Positions 35,801 to 48,089 of a DNA stretch of 64,000 nt are shown here, piece after piece (positions within the stretch are counted from its first letter, which is position 1; each line of letters opens with the position of its first letter). Position numbers and translations under genes: made by a program. The stretch comes from Phytoseiulus persimilis (taxonomy: Eukaryota; Arthropoda; Arachnida; Mesostigmata; Phytoseiidae). Below the pieces are notes generated by a model that searched no databases, was not told the DNA's origin, and worked only from the letters and a program-made list of their open reading frames with translations. The DNA is taken from positions 9,796,001 to 9,860,000 of the forward strand of contig CM075103.1 of assembly GCA_037576195.1 (NCBI GenBank), in the 5' to 3' direction.

Positions 35801-38800
35801 AATTCTATGAACTTGCTTCTGAGCCATTGATCGAGACAATGGCATGGCAGAGGGGTTTCACAATTGGCTGATGCTGTAAATAAATGAGAGTCAGAGTGAT
35901 TGTTTGAGAAGTTCCCTGGCAGAAGTCTTTTATCTTGGTTGCACGAGGAATGGCATTCCAAAGCGGTGCTCGTCGATTTCGAAGACGACTCGGAGCTATT
36001 TCAAATGAAAGCCGTGAGTTCTGCCGCGTTCTGGCTGAGCTGATCCACTCAGTCGGGGAATATTTCTATCATTTTTGTCGACGATGCTGACAATAATCCT
36101 GTAGAAACTTCCACACGCGTTTTTCACCGCGTCTGATAGCGTGTCAACCGTTGCGTGAAGTTCGCAAGTCAGTAAAGCGCTACACGGCGCCGTTTCGTCC
36201 GTCAGTAGCAGTCCCTCATGACGAGTTTGTATAAATACCGAGGTAGCTAGATTTTTTTTCGGAGCAATGGTATACGTCCCGGAAGCAACGAGCCGACGCC
36301 TGGGATCATTGTTAGCCTGTATTCGTCTGTGGTTCAGATGACCGCTAGAATTCTGGATGGAGCATAATGCGGCGGAGAAAATAGGTCCGATCCAGTTTGG
36401 CTCGCTTTTTTACGGCGCGACTCCGGACGAAAATAGACAGAATGCTCGGCTAAACAGGAAAGCTGATCAAACTGCCTGTGCATTGAAATTCAGATCGATG
36501 CGTAACTAGAACCGTCCTCCACGCAAGCTCCTGTCCATCCATCTTCGGCTGGAGGTCAGGAAGTCGCGCAAAGCCATCACGAGGAGTGATTTTGAGGCAT
36601 TTCTCTCGAGTGCGGCCAGGTTCCGGGAAGGGGAAAGAAGTCTGGGTTTTTCTAGGCAGGTATTCAGACGGGTCGACTGAATATCTGATGGTTCCTTAGG
36701 ATACCGTTGCCACTTTGCTGGTTGTTGAATAAACCACGGCTGTCGAGAGGGGACGGGTTCGAAAGCTACTCGGGTCGGCTGGACTGGATGACGTCTGCGT
36801 CCCTCGAGGTCGTGCTTGAGGCTATTTGGTTTTTTGAATTTCGGGGAGGTTGCGCAAAATCATCGTCCAGAAACTAATGCCAACCGTGGTGATCGCATTC
36901 AGCGGTCGATCATCGGATGAGAGGAAGTCTTGAGCCGGACGACGATTCTCTGTTCGGTTGTCGGAGAACGGCGGTCAGCTTAGCGGTAGCGGAACACGGA
37001 GGAGCAACGGCAGCGAGGAATGCCAAGAGATGCGGCTTCTTTCGCTTGGTCATCCCCGAGCTTAATCTCGCTTCCGTTAGCCCGCTCGTCAAAGTGTCAC
37101 TGTCGTGTCTCATCGCTTACTTATCTCTCTTCATTCGCAATCAGCCGTGCATCTCGACCTACACGCTCGAATTCCACGTAGCCCCCTCAAGCGAGCGGCT
37201 GCTCAGCTACTCGACGTATATTGCACTCGCTCGTCCCGGCCGTTCGATTCGATTCGGTAAAGAGCTGAAAGCCAATAGAAAAGTTATGAACCCGGTCAAA
37301 TGAGTGAGAGTCTCTCCGCAGGAAGTTGGTGAGTTCCGAAAAGTGTTCAGCATTTGTGACGTATATCCCACGCTGGATGCGTAGGAGCTGAAGCGAGATA
37401 CTTCCCGGCCACCACGACATTTCTTTTATGGCTGAGGCGACGGATATTGGTCTCGGTTGGAGCCGCGACGGATTCAGAAGTGCCGAACCGGCTTTTGACG
37501 ACGGACTTGCTCGGTGGAGCTGAACGAATGTTTGAGATCGTTCTCAGTCCCGATGTTTCTACTCGATCATCCGCTTCGATTCGACTGCTTCGAATACTTT
37601 TCCTGATTTCTGCCCAGGACGATTCTATGATTGATGCTTCAATCCATTTCGCGAAGACTGAACTCGGGGGGAATATCTGGCAATGTCTACGCGGACACCA
37701 TGTTGACGAATATTTCAGAATTCCGGATTAATGAACGTTAGTGATCATTGGCTTGCAGGACAACTGCGACATCATCACGAAGGTCACCCCAAAAAATTAT
37801 CACTTCATTTTGAGTCTCGACAAAGCATCGGGGTCGGAGCTTTCCGACTCAGCTACGCCACCTGCATCATCCGAGGACCTCGAGCAAGACTCATCGACCG
37901 ATACCTTCGCCGTTCCGACAGCGAGTCCGACCCCAGACGGAGCGGAATTCGGTGAGTTGGCACCGCATTTCGTCGCGTCGCGCTCATGAGATGCTGCTCT
38001 CGGAGTTGTTCTGTTCGCTCTCCCGTAGAATCATTCAGCGTCAGAATTCTCTCGAAGGAACCCGAACCTAGAACTGGTGTTGAACGCAACAACGACCGTT
38101 ATATAACCGTTATGAACGGTTTCTCTCGTGCGTTGAGGTCGTCAATACCAATTGGAATGCTGTCGGCGCGTTCAGTGCGCCATAAAGGGAAGGAAGTTGT
38201 TTGCAATCGATCAAGCAAGTAGTCACAAACCGCACGGACTGCCGTTGACCGCGCATCCAACCCTCGTGATCCGGGCCAGGGAATCCGCCAGATGGTGTTA
38301 GCGTCACGTTTTCTCTTCGCTGGCGCTTCGCCACCGACACCGATTGACCGCCGACCAGAATAATTCCACCGCTGCACTCCAATTTCCGTCATTCGTCGTC
38401 GAAAATACAATGAATTCCCTACGGACTTATTTGCAGAGTTTGGGACCATCTCGGAGATAGCGAAGGACGCGGCCGATGTAGCGCGGTCGGAACAAATCAC
38501 GGCAGACGCCATGATCGAGGAGTTCGCCCAGCGAGCTGTAAGCGGTATCATCGATGATGCTCTGAAGCAAGTGAAGGTCGATGAGGAAAAGAACAGTGAG
38601 TTGAGAAGCGATCCACCGCGGACGACCAGGGACTTATTGGACTTGGAGGGGTGGCTCTCGACGGAAGGGAGCTCAGACGGAGGATCATTCAATTTTGAGG
38701 GGCGCAGACCTTTCTCTCGAGTTCTGTCGGGCACTCCCAATCGTATTCCAGTCTGCTCGAGCGAACGGCGACCAGCGCTCACGACCTAACTATGTACTAT

Positions 38801-40972
38801 TACAGGAGAACTACTGAACCAGCCGGGATGCTCCGGGATAACGCCGACGGAGCTCTACGCGGAGAAGGTAGCTCGCACGATCATGGGCGGCGTTATGGTC
38901 GAGAGCAACAAACGGCGGCCGCCTCCGATTGTGATAGAGGATTCCATTAACGCCAATCCCTCTACTGGCCCTTCGATCGACGACCAGAAGCGAATCCGTC
39001 AACACGCAGACCAAATGGCAACGGTAAGTTGCGCTGCACCTGTATCGTCAGGTGGGAGCCGACCCATCGAGAGGCGTTTCCCCGTGATTTCAATCCTCGA
39101 CGATACCGACCGTCCCCCTAGATTGGGAATCACGGAGACAAGTTGGAGCTCATGCTCGTTTCATGACTTGAAGGAAATACTGGCGAGCGTTCTCCATCCG
39201 GCAAACACAAAAGGCAGAGATGACGACGCTGTCCAGGATACCACGGCCAAAGATTCCCCCGCCTCGAGACTCTCCGGAGTCCGAGAAGTCCTGAAACAAG
39301 GCGTTCGCGAGAGCGGGAATTTTTTAGGTGAGTTCCTGGTTTTCGCCTCTAGGAAAATCGACTAGCTCGCTCGACACAGCTCTACGCCCGGAGTGGATGG
39401 CTCTGTGATTGAATCGAGAGTTGAGATGCTTTTCATCGCTGCTGACGTGGAAAAATGGGAAAACTCGCAAGCTTCGAGAGCCGACGATTCGTGCCTCATT
39501 GAGTGCCTCTGTTTTTGATTCCAGGAGAAGGTGCCACGTCTCCAGACAGTGGGGAGTCGTCTCCGAGAGCACCGCAACAAACCACTGCAACGACCAACCA
39601 GCTGCCGCCGCCGCTACCACCGCCGCCTCTGCCGCCGATTCAACAGCTTCCCAATCAGTCCCAGGAAGCCCAATCCGAATGCTTTCCCGGATCCGATCGT
39701 TATCCATTGGGCTTTCCTCAAGATTCAAGTTGGGCCAGTCTCAACGTTCCGAAGAGCATTGAAGACAAGATTCAGATTGACTGCGGACTACGGAAGTACG
39801 TGCGAATTGAAGATGCTTCCAAAGCTATGTGGTCCGCCCTCCACAACAGAAGTTATCGCTGCATCCACCAGTAGAGACGAGACCTCATACCACCGGTCCG
39901 AGTCCCTCCCTTCCCTATTCGATGAACGGACAGACAGACCGACCCCACAGGTCCCGGGGTCAAGCCGGCTCCCGATGTCGCGTTTTTCGACGATTTCTTT
40001 TTGATAGCTTTGAGGTCGAGAAGTTTCTCCTCCCGGTCCAGCTCTGGTGAGCTCCGGCCCACTCGCGACGGCCCGCAGGGGGACTTCCACCGCGAAATCT
40101 TGTTTTTCCTTCTCGAAATTGTCTCTTCGGTGAGCAGCGATAAATGATTGTGAGGTTACGGTTGTGTGGGGATTCAATTAACTCAGCGTAAGTGCACTTC
40201 AAGTTTGTTCTTACCGATTCGGCAAGTGCCTCTTGAAACTCGGTGAAGCTTTCCTCTTGCAACATCGTCGGGAGATGTCTATATGGGAGTAATTATTCTT
40301 CTTCTGCAGGTCTTCTGACGATCTCGTCGAGGTGTCATCGGGCTCCCCCGGTAGCCCCGAAAAAGCATCCCCGATCAAAGCGCCAGACAAGGCGGTGATC
40401 CCTCCCGATTCCGGCATCCATTCTGAAATCGATGACGACGAGCATGTCGTCTTCGCCGTGACGGTTCCAAAGGGTGTTCACTCCCTGAACAACGACGATG
40501 TGAGTTCTTCATTTTAATGTTTTTTTCCTCGTATTCATGAACTCTGAGGAAAATCTTTTCGGACACCCAGGAACAGACCAAAGTCCTTCACCCAAACTAC
40601 TATCCCTTTGCCTGAACCCACTGAAAACCTCATATTTCCGCTGGAGAAGGTCGGGAACTAGGACAGGGACCCTTCTATTACTTAGCTTAACCTCTGAACT
40701 CGTCGTTTTCGATTCAACACCTCTCAAACCTCGTCTTCGCGGCCAAGTCTGCGGCTCCCTGTCGATATCTCTGCCTGCTCCAGCAGTGGTATGACCTTCT
40801 CGATTGACAGGGCACACATTGAACGTTCTCTCTTCTCAATTTTCAGTCGGTTGTATCGGAATGTCCCTCCGACTCGACACCAGTATATTTGAACTTGGCG
40901 GCCAACGTTCCATTCTTAGCGCCGCAAATTCGTAACTTCAGGCCCTTTGGCTACTGTTGCACCATCATCTAA
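32865..40972 (+). CDS. AKAP-like protein with two RII-type helices and CaaX box
   Basis: Eleven exons in consistent phase: 32865-32970, 33302-33420, 33596-33651, 35923-36013, 37759-37951, 38437-38595, 38806-39023, 39174-39327, 39525-39870, 40310-40499 and 40847-40972; 585 residues. The N-terminus is basic (MKKIFKKLLFG), with an Arg-rich patch near 60. Two amphipathic helices match the A-kinase anchoring spacing (hydrophobic at 1,4,5,8,9,12): AQRAVSGIIDDA (219-230) and AEKVARTIMGGV (260-271). A proline-rich run LPPPLPPPPLPP spans 392-403. Ser/Asp/Glu-rich linkers fill the rest. The C-terminus is CCTII: Cys582 is a CaaX prenylation site and Cys581 a possible palmitoylation site. Inference: a membrane-attached scaffold for protein kinase A. 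From 37759 onward the model is solid. The first four exons rest on phase agreement, and donors GTGAAA (32971) and GTATGA (33652) are weak. Not recognised as a named AKAP. Confidence 0.6.
35155..35278 (+). CDS. Candidate alternative first exon with membrane span
   Basis: The ATG at 35155 opens a 41-codon frame ending at a GTGAGC donor (35279). After MDFVAYLVDDLGR comes a long hydrophobic stretch (LFLIGARIIYWIVTAVWLII), a clear transmembrane helix. It lies in the 2.3-kb third intron of the AKAP-like gene. It leaves in phase 1, which fits the exons at 38437, 38806 and 39525 but not the next constitutive one at 35923. It could give a membrane-spanning isoform, belong to another gene, or be chance. 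Confidence 0.3.
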
Positions 40973-43803
40973 CACGAAAATGAATCCATCCCTCCCGTTG
41001 CGTTGATAATGTTTGATTAAGCTCACGGCGGTGTGATCGAAAGCTTTCTCAAGTTGTTTTCACACATGCCGCCTTCCTCTCGGTTGGGAGGAACTGAACT
41101 AGACTCGATTCGTCGGATCAGATACCTGATTCGATTTGAACTCGTTCGTAGATTCTCCCTCGTCTCCATTCGTGTGCTGACCATTTCGTATGGCGTACAA
41201 ATGATTCATTTCCCACTGGAGTGCCCAGTTCGAAACCACGTTAAGTCTGACGACCAATAACTCCACATTGAAGGAGAACCCTCAGCCGCCCCCGGGCAAA
41301 ACCTTGTCCACACCGTACCTGTCTCAACCGAATGACCTTCACAGAGTCCGTGGAAAACAAGTCCACGGCTGGTTCGAATCACGCAGCGGAGCGAATTCGT
41401 TTAATGTCCCCAGAAAAGATTATCTGAAGTAGGGAATCCGAGGCGATCTTCGGGTCGTGGATTTGACGGTTGGGCTCACCTGTCCATCAAGTCACGAATA
41501 TTCTCTGCGTCCTCGCTCTGTGTTCCCCCATCTCGACATATCCAGATTAATCCCCCACGGTCGAATAGCCGTTAGACATTTGACTCCTTCGGTGACTTAT
41601 GGACTAGTTCTTGCTTCAACTCGAATGAACTCTGTTGTCATCCGAGCGAGAATGTTGAGTCCCGTTTTTGGATGGATCCAGTTTATTTTTCTCTCGAGAA
41701 AGTGTCTCACTCGTCGCGTGTGGCTCTACTTTAACTTGCAAGACTGTCTGACTGTATGAAGATGACGACTGAGTTCATGGCAGAGTTCAGTGATGCGTCC
41801 TATATATCAGCAATCATCAGTTTAGAGATGAACAGTATCAGCCGTTATATCGAGAACAGGGTAGCTTCCCTCGTTTCGGTTCTGTTTTCGCTGAATATAT
41901 CCGTGAATTCGCTGAGGATGAGATAACCGATGTGTTCTGACCCTACCTAAGACTGTACGGATAGTGAAGATAATGCGCGAATAAACCATATGTGATAAAT
42001 AATCGGGCCTTCTTTGAATTGAGATGATGGGATCCCTATCCGTTCTCGGAGGGGGAAGTTCTGTTCTGCCGTTATTCCGAAACTTCGAGTCTCGTCATGA
42101 TGCTGTCACCACGATGCCAGACGCTTCTGACCGTGCGGAGAGAGTTCGCCGACGAGCATCACTTGCGTTTCCGTGGTGCATCTTGCTGAGCTGAGATTCG
42201 CGAGCTCTTATGATAATGACTCTTCCTGGAATCACAGGAAGCTCAGCTCCGGAAAATGTCTCGCGATTCGTAGTCACACTCGCAAAACGAAATCAAGAAG
42301 AACATGGTATACTCTTCGTGGAGGAAAGACATTGCCTTAGTCAATAATCTGGAAAAGCGAAGTTGGTGCAGTTGGAGAGTTGGGGCAGGGATTTCTGGCG
42401 TTCGAAGGAAACCTGAAATATTCAGCGAGGTATGGATGGTGTCACCTTGATAATGGAACACAGTAGGTAGCGACACGAGGAGCAGCTCTCTTATGTTTTC
42501 TGACTCTGGCCATCATGATGCAGTTGCAAGGAGCGGGCTGTCAGAGTGCGGGAGCGAGGGTCTCACATGTTCTCTGTCCTCCACCATGAGAACAAATCGT
42601 AAACGACCATCGGAGGCTTCCTATGTGATCATCAAGACCTTTGCACAATGAAGCTATGATTCCCGTTTCTTATTCTTCCTGAGAAAAGGGGCAAATGTAC
42701 ACGCCTAGCCGGGAGCTGATGTTACGCCCCGGGAAGTACGAAACCGTCCCACCGGAACCCGACTCATTTTTCCTCGCGTTAGAGCCGCAAAAGGAATCCA
42801 GCTCGTCGAAGGGCTGCTCTACACTCGATTCGCACAGGTCGACAGGTTGAACGTCCTTTGCCAGTCATGAAAAAGTCCTGATGAAACTCGACGAGACACG
42901 TCGTGTCTGGTCCAGTGAATGGGCAGCGAGTCGTATAGCTTTAAGCGTCGAACAGTTTATCTTCTGCGAAAATTTGTCCTGTCCAATAGCCATATTTTGA
43001 AATAAAATCAGGAGAAGCAGCGCAAGTATAGGAGCTCAGGCTCTCAATGAGCTCTAGGATTCTGCCTTCTATGAGGGTTTGCGCACTCTGAGGTGTTGTT
43101 CGCCCAGCATTTCCAGCCTTGGGTTCCACATCCAAATTCGAATCTGGGATACGATTCGCAGCAAAACTCTTGGAAGTGAGCTCTCAGGCTCTTCCAGGCG
43201 TGTCCTCAGAATGTACCGAGGCCATTTCTGATTTCTACTCGAACGGAAACGGAAGCGAGCGATGGAAGATATCCAGGAATGTCCATCCGTCCACGGATCC
43301 CGGGAAATCGGTGGTTGACGGAATTACTGCGAAAATGACTTTTCGTCTCGGAGACATATGCCAGGACTTCGTCACCGTGTGGAGGCTCCCAGTTTCTCAA
43401 CTGCCGAGACAACATAATGTTCGAAGCGCCCCAAGAATTTCTACCGAGACGATTCAAAACACTTCCATATTCTTGCTAGGATTCGTGACACTCACGATAG
43501 ATTCCAGGCAGACATCGCACCGTGGTATTTTCTGCACTTGTTGTTGGGGTAGGTCTCGAAAGGATTTTGAGGGAAGGTGAATTCACGGGGGAGCAAGAGC
43601 TCAGTTCCATCCCGGTCCGACTGTTTTCCTCTTCCAATCCCAATATCCGATTCCACTTACAAATATCGCGACCTTGAGCTCGAAAAGAGCCCTAAACGGT
43701 TCTTGAGCGCTGCAACCGATTCTCTCAGGAACGAGCGCTTTGATAGATACGAGTTGAGGTATCTTTCGAATTAGGAGCCTGATTAAGATCAGATCGAATC
43801 CGC
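40973..43803. other. 3' flank of the AKAP-like gene, no further gene supported
   Basis: A possible poly(A) signal AATAAA lies at 41980-41985, about 1 kb past the stop. A frame at 43119-43580 (+) with an acceptor-like start (catttccag) and one at 42941-43135 (-) look slightly protein-like but carry no recognised motif. They are opposite strands of neighbouring sequence, so at most one is real. Confidence 0.35.
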
Positions 43804-44050
43804 CCAGGGGCGTACCCAGCTTTTTTTTGGGGGGGGGGGGGGGGGGGGGGGGCAGGATGTGATGATGATGCCGATGATGATGATGATCATCGTCTCGAGA
43901 TTTTCATGACGCAATCAACATGGTTTTCGAACCTGTGAGAATTTTCCTGATAAGACTGAATCTTTGTGTAACTTTTTCGTCCATTAAAGTAGAATATAAT
44001 CCACCCTTCCCAATATTATCGAAGAGTTTTGGGGGGAGGGGGGGGGGGGG
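43804..44050. repeat. Poly-G runs after a hAT-like terminal motif
   Basis: CAGGGGCGTACCCAGC at about 43804 is followed by T8 and a run of 24 G (43829-43852), then a GATGAT-rich stretch. A second G-rich run lies near 44030-44050. The CAGGGGCGTA-type word resembles the terminal inverted repeat of many animal hAT MITEs. No matching inverted end or 8-bp target duplication is visible downstream, so the element is incomplete or the likeness is coincidental. The exact G count may be an assembly artefact. Confidence 0.4.
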
Positions 44051-46259
44051 CATTCTCGCTAGTGTTCGAGCCCTGAATGACGAATACGCAACAAAAGATA
44101 GTTGTCAACGATGAGCGAAGGTTGCCGTCGAGTCCACGAAGCTCAGCGGCATACTAATTTCGCACTCCGGAACAACGCGCGCACGCATCCCTGCCTAGCT
44201 GTACATGGGACCGATGCATTCGAAAGGAATGAAGTGGAATAAGCTCGAGCCACACCAGGGTCTCCCGCACCGCTGAGGTCCGCTCGAATAGGGCTTCCGC
44301 TCAAATTGCACCTTCGCTCAAATTGGACCCCGGCTAAGATGTAGCGGCACCGACTGGGCAGCGAATCGCATAGTTCATCGCAGGAGTGGGCAACTTGGTG
44401 CGACCGGAGTTTTCATGTGGTCGCATAGTTCCATCGATAGCTCATGGACGTAGAGTAGGAGATTGGATCCCGATTCATGTTTGTATTGCGTCATCTGGCG
44501 GAGTTATGATCTGGGAGAGGGTCCCAGCTTCTCGGACTATCCATCCCTAACGTTCATTCGGGACTGTAGATGGAGAATCAGGGCTCGTCGATGGGTACCA
44601 TCATTGAGTCCTTGGGCTTGGCGGTTCTTGGGTTTCAAACGTTCTTCGCGTGGGGTTTGTGAGTGCTCGAAAGTCTCGGTATCTCGGGCGTTCGCGTCGC
44701 AGGGATCTGCCTGAGAACGTCGTCTAGAACCACAGTGGAGGCAGGGAACAACGAATTCTGGTTGGAGAACTGAAGAAGAGCTGAACTCACTGAGAGTGGC
44801 AATGATTTGACCATAACTCGAAAACCACGCGCAACCGTGCAGCCTGTTGAACGATGACTCACGCTGTCCGATTGGAATCGTGAATTTTCTGGTGACCGAT
44901 GAACGGTATCCGGCGATAGTCGACCAGACAGCAAAATCGATCGTGTAGGAACGAGTATTCGAATGCGGAGCAAGCAATTGTGGGCTCGAAGCTTTTTCAT
45001 CGTAACACAACAGCCTCCTCAGGGCTCGTTGCTATGGGGTTGCTGATATTGATGACAGGGTCATTATTGACTGGACGCAGAGGTCACCGGAGCGGATCAA
45101 AGATTACCAAGACAAGGGCGTTCTCCATATGAATCAAATCGGTCACTCCCAAACAGATCACTTGCGTTAGAAGGGAAACAGTGCTGGGGACAGAGGGTAA
45201 GATCCATGGCTCATCGCCGCGTCGTATCCGCTGAGAAATTCCAGCTTTGGCAATTCACTAGTCTTCATCGGACCCTCGTTGCCTCAAGGGAGTCGACGTG
45301 GAGCTATGTATTCTTCTTTTGGGAGCTAGCTCGCTAAATTCATCTCGGTGATGCATGCCGGAGAACGCTCTCCGCCACGAAAAGCATACTTGGAGCTGAA
45401 ATATTCTTCTATGCGACGTTTTCACCAAGGCATCATTCAGGCAATGAAAATCCAGTATCGCGGTGTGCCGTCTTCAGTATTCAGTGCCGTCTAAACTCCG
45501 AGTCGTTTGCGCAAACGAGGAGTCCTAAATCCACTTCCAGTGAAGGAATCACTTCGTGAGAATTGAGAACAGTAACCCACAGAAAGATGTTCCTTGCGAA
45601 CTCTTTGTCGTTGTCATTCACAATTCGTGTGTATTTTTGCACCACAGAGCAGAGGATAACGGCGAAAACATACAGAGGTGGACTGTGCGTGAGATCCCCC
45701 TCGAGCCACGTAACTTACGCCACTTACGCCTTGACGGGTAAACGAGAGAGCCCAGTCTTGTGAGTCCTATGTACGCTGTCAACTGAGCTTTTTCTGAGAT
45801 TGAGACGAAGCCGTCTGATTTTCGAAAAGGGTCTGGGGGATAACTGGGGGTTTCGTGTCCAAAGTCACGGATTTTGATGATACTTACGGAGGATGATCCT
45901 TAGGTCGAGCTGAGCTCTCCGCGCCATATTCAGCCCTCGCGGACTTCTCGTTGTCTTAAAACAAGGGAAAGAAAGTGCTGAAAAGAAACCTAAAAATGTT
46001 AATTCCTCTAGAACTATTGATGCTACTGCGACGAGCTCCTTTTTTCTGGAAAGCTCTCGACGAGGGCCCTCCTCTGACGTAGTCAGATCGAAATTCAGAC
46101 GGCTTCTTCCATGACTTTGTGCTCGGAAGTAGCCTTTCCCGTGGTCGCGCCACCCTTTAATGTGTCTCAAAATGTAGCTCTTTGGCCCCCCTGCACACTG
46201 CGAAAGTATCACCGAGATCGGAGTGGTACTTCATACTTAAATCGGTGAAAGTAACGTGT
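44051..46259. other. No supported gene
   Basis: A minus-strand frame at 44537-45010 (157 codons) has fairly balanced composition but no motif. Short direct repeats of GCTCAAATTG occur near 44300. Nothing further is supported. Confidence 0.35.
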
Positions 46260-46347
46260 CGACCAGATTCGTAGGCTCTCGTGGACTTCTCCGGAGACTC
46301 TCGTTGACACTCCTGAATGGTCGACTGGACACTCGTGGATAGTCTTC

Positions 46348-46515
46348 GACCCCGGAATCACCTACCAAGACGCTGAAAAGTATGTTCAAATCGATCCCAG
46401 AATCACTTCAATAGACCACCAAAAGTATGGTCAGATCGACCTAGGGATCACCTCCATAGACCCTCAAAAGTATGTTCAGATCGATTCCGGAATCATCTCC
46501 AAAGACCCCCAGTGA
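46348..46515 (+). repeat. 45-bp tandem repeat, open in one frame
   Basis: Three full 45-bp units (46348-46392, 46393-46437, 46438-46482) and a partial fourth (46483-46515). Because 45 is a multiple of three, one plus-strand frame encodes a 15-residue repeat near DPGITSIDPQKYVQI and ends at TGA 46513-46515. The frame is open upstream to a TAA near 46251, about 85 codons in all, but has no ATG. Most differences between units change the peptide conservatively. It could be a minisatellite or the end of a repeat-protein exon or relic. Confidence 0.75.
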
Positions 46516-47300
46516 AAAAAATCCGTGAAAAATTAGCAAATTATTCTTTCGCATTCCACAGAGTTGGAACTGAGGTTTCAGAAACCATATCCACAACGGA
46601 AAAACAATGGAGATCTGCCATGACTCGACAATATCCGTCTTCGCCCTCGAATTTTGCTCACAATTTCCTGGTCTACACGAAAAAAAATGGTTGAGAACTC
46701 ATTTCTATTGCCGTCGAACCAGCTGTGATGACGGACCGCTTCCACGATTCCCCCTGGGTTATCCTATCAGGTCCCCCTGTATCGCATCCATGTGGCTCGT
46801 CTGACCGTGCAGAGCTTGAGGAGAACACTATGCGCGTAAGCTCAACCCTCATCATAATCAGAAGACAGGAGTTGAAGACGGATCCGAGTGTCTGTATCGA
46901 AGGACTCACTCTAAGAGGTTTCGAATTTGCCGCCGGTGAGAGGCCATCCTTGATGGTCGGACTGATGGGAACATGTGTTGGCGAAACGCACATGGGGTCT
47001 CCTCCAACTTCTCCTCACCGGTTTCTCCGTGACGGAAGCTCGAAAACACAAAAGTTCCTCCACGTCCAGGGCTCCTTGTCGAACCAAATGGTACAGATTC
47101 GCGTGATCACTAAAAGTGTGATGTGTGATTCTCAAGACGTATAGGGCTCAGAACTTCGAACTTGAAAGGTATACGATTTCGTGGTGATAACTGCCCACAG
47201 TGGCGCAGATTTTGCGATAGAGACTCAATACAACGGAGATTTCTTCGTTGCGTGGAGTCCTTGCAGAGTCCCGCGGCTGAATTTCGCTTTCAACATTCAG

Positions 47301-48084
47301 ATGGATGCCAACGCACTTCTGCGGAGCATGGGCTGGAAAGAGGGCCAGGGACTTGGAAAATCCAACCAAGGCATATCTCAGGCTATCAAACCAAAGGTCA
47401 GACCCTCTACCGGAATCCTGTGTCATGCTTGAATGCATCGTCCCACAGATAGGCTGACCGATCTCTAGCATACAGTATATCGAAGAATCAACTCTCGCTC
47501 TTTGTCAGGTACAACTGGATCGTAATGGTTTGGGATTGAACCCGGCAGCTAGCCTCATCGAGCCGTGGTGGGCGAAAGTTTTCAATCAAACCGCGAAAAA
47601 CGTTTCAGTCGGAGAAGGGACCGATGGAAAAACTGCAGCGAAGAAGCGCGTATGTGACAAAGTCCACACAGAGAAGAGAACAGATCCAACGGAACGAATC
47701 AAGAAGAAAAGAAAAAAGAAGACTAGTTCACTCGAAGAGTTGACTCGAACGGACAGCTGTGGGCCTACAGAATCAAGCTCTGTGAACGCTCACATTGCTT
47801 CAATCAGTAAAAGTCTCTACTTGGGCAGTTTCACTAAAGGCAGCACGCTTCGATCTGGTGAGAGCCTGACGGGAGTCGACGAGGTCGAAAGCGCACTTGA
47901 GAACAAAGGAGGAACTGTCTCCGACGAACCGCATTTGAACCCCATCGACGATGATTTGTGGAAGAGTTGTGATGGCCGCACCGCTCACAAGGGGGCTCGC
48001 TACGGGGTTCTCAAGGGCAAAATGGCGCGGCTCGTTCGGCAAGAACAGGCCATGCTCACTAGGCATTGTGATACAAATAGATGA
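47301..48084 (+). CDS. GPATCH4: G-patch domain protein 4 homologue
   Basis: Two exons, 47301-47396 and 47509-48084, joined in phase 0; 223 residues. The first exon is the G-patch itself: SMGWKEGQGLGKSNQGISQAI, the glycine-rich motif that binds and stimulates DEAH-box RNA helicases in RNA processing and ribosome biogenesis. The second carries GLGLNP, an EPWWAKVFNQTAKN block (human HWWNELFNKTAAN), a lysine-rich nuclear or nucleolar patch (KKKRKKKT), and a near-C-terminal CDGRTAHKGARYGVLKGKMARL matching the human CEGRTAHKAAR segment. The long Lys/Glu-rich tail of vertebrate GPATCH4 is absent, so the protein is about half as long. The start is the ATG at 47301, nine residues before the Gly-Trp of the G-patch. 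The frame is open upstream and cag precedes the ATG, so a 5' exon is possible. Tail to tail with PTPA. Confidence 0.85.
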
Positions 48085-48089
48085 ATAAA
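48084..48089 (+). terminator. Poly(A) signal overlapping the GPATCH4 stop codon
   Basis: AATAAA begins at the last base of the TGA stop (48082-48084). If used, the mRNA would have a 3' UTR of only about 15-30 nt. Confidence 0.5.

Noticed and set aside
41355..41400. tRNA-like word GGTTCGAATC after a perfect CCGTGGA/TCCACGG hairpin
   Set aside because: No A box, no acceptor stem, and the loop lacks the conserved uridine, so it is not a tRNA.
43119..43580. 153-codon plus-strand frame after an acceptor-like catttccag
   Set aside because: No motif or donor, and it overlaps an equally plausible minus-strand frame, so there is no basis to choose a gene.
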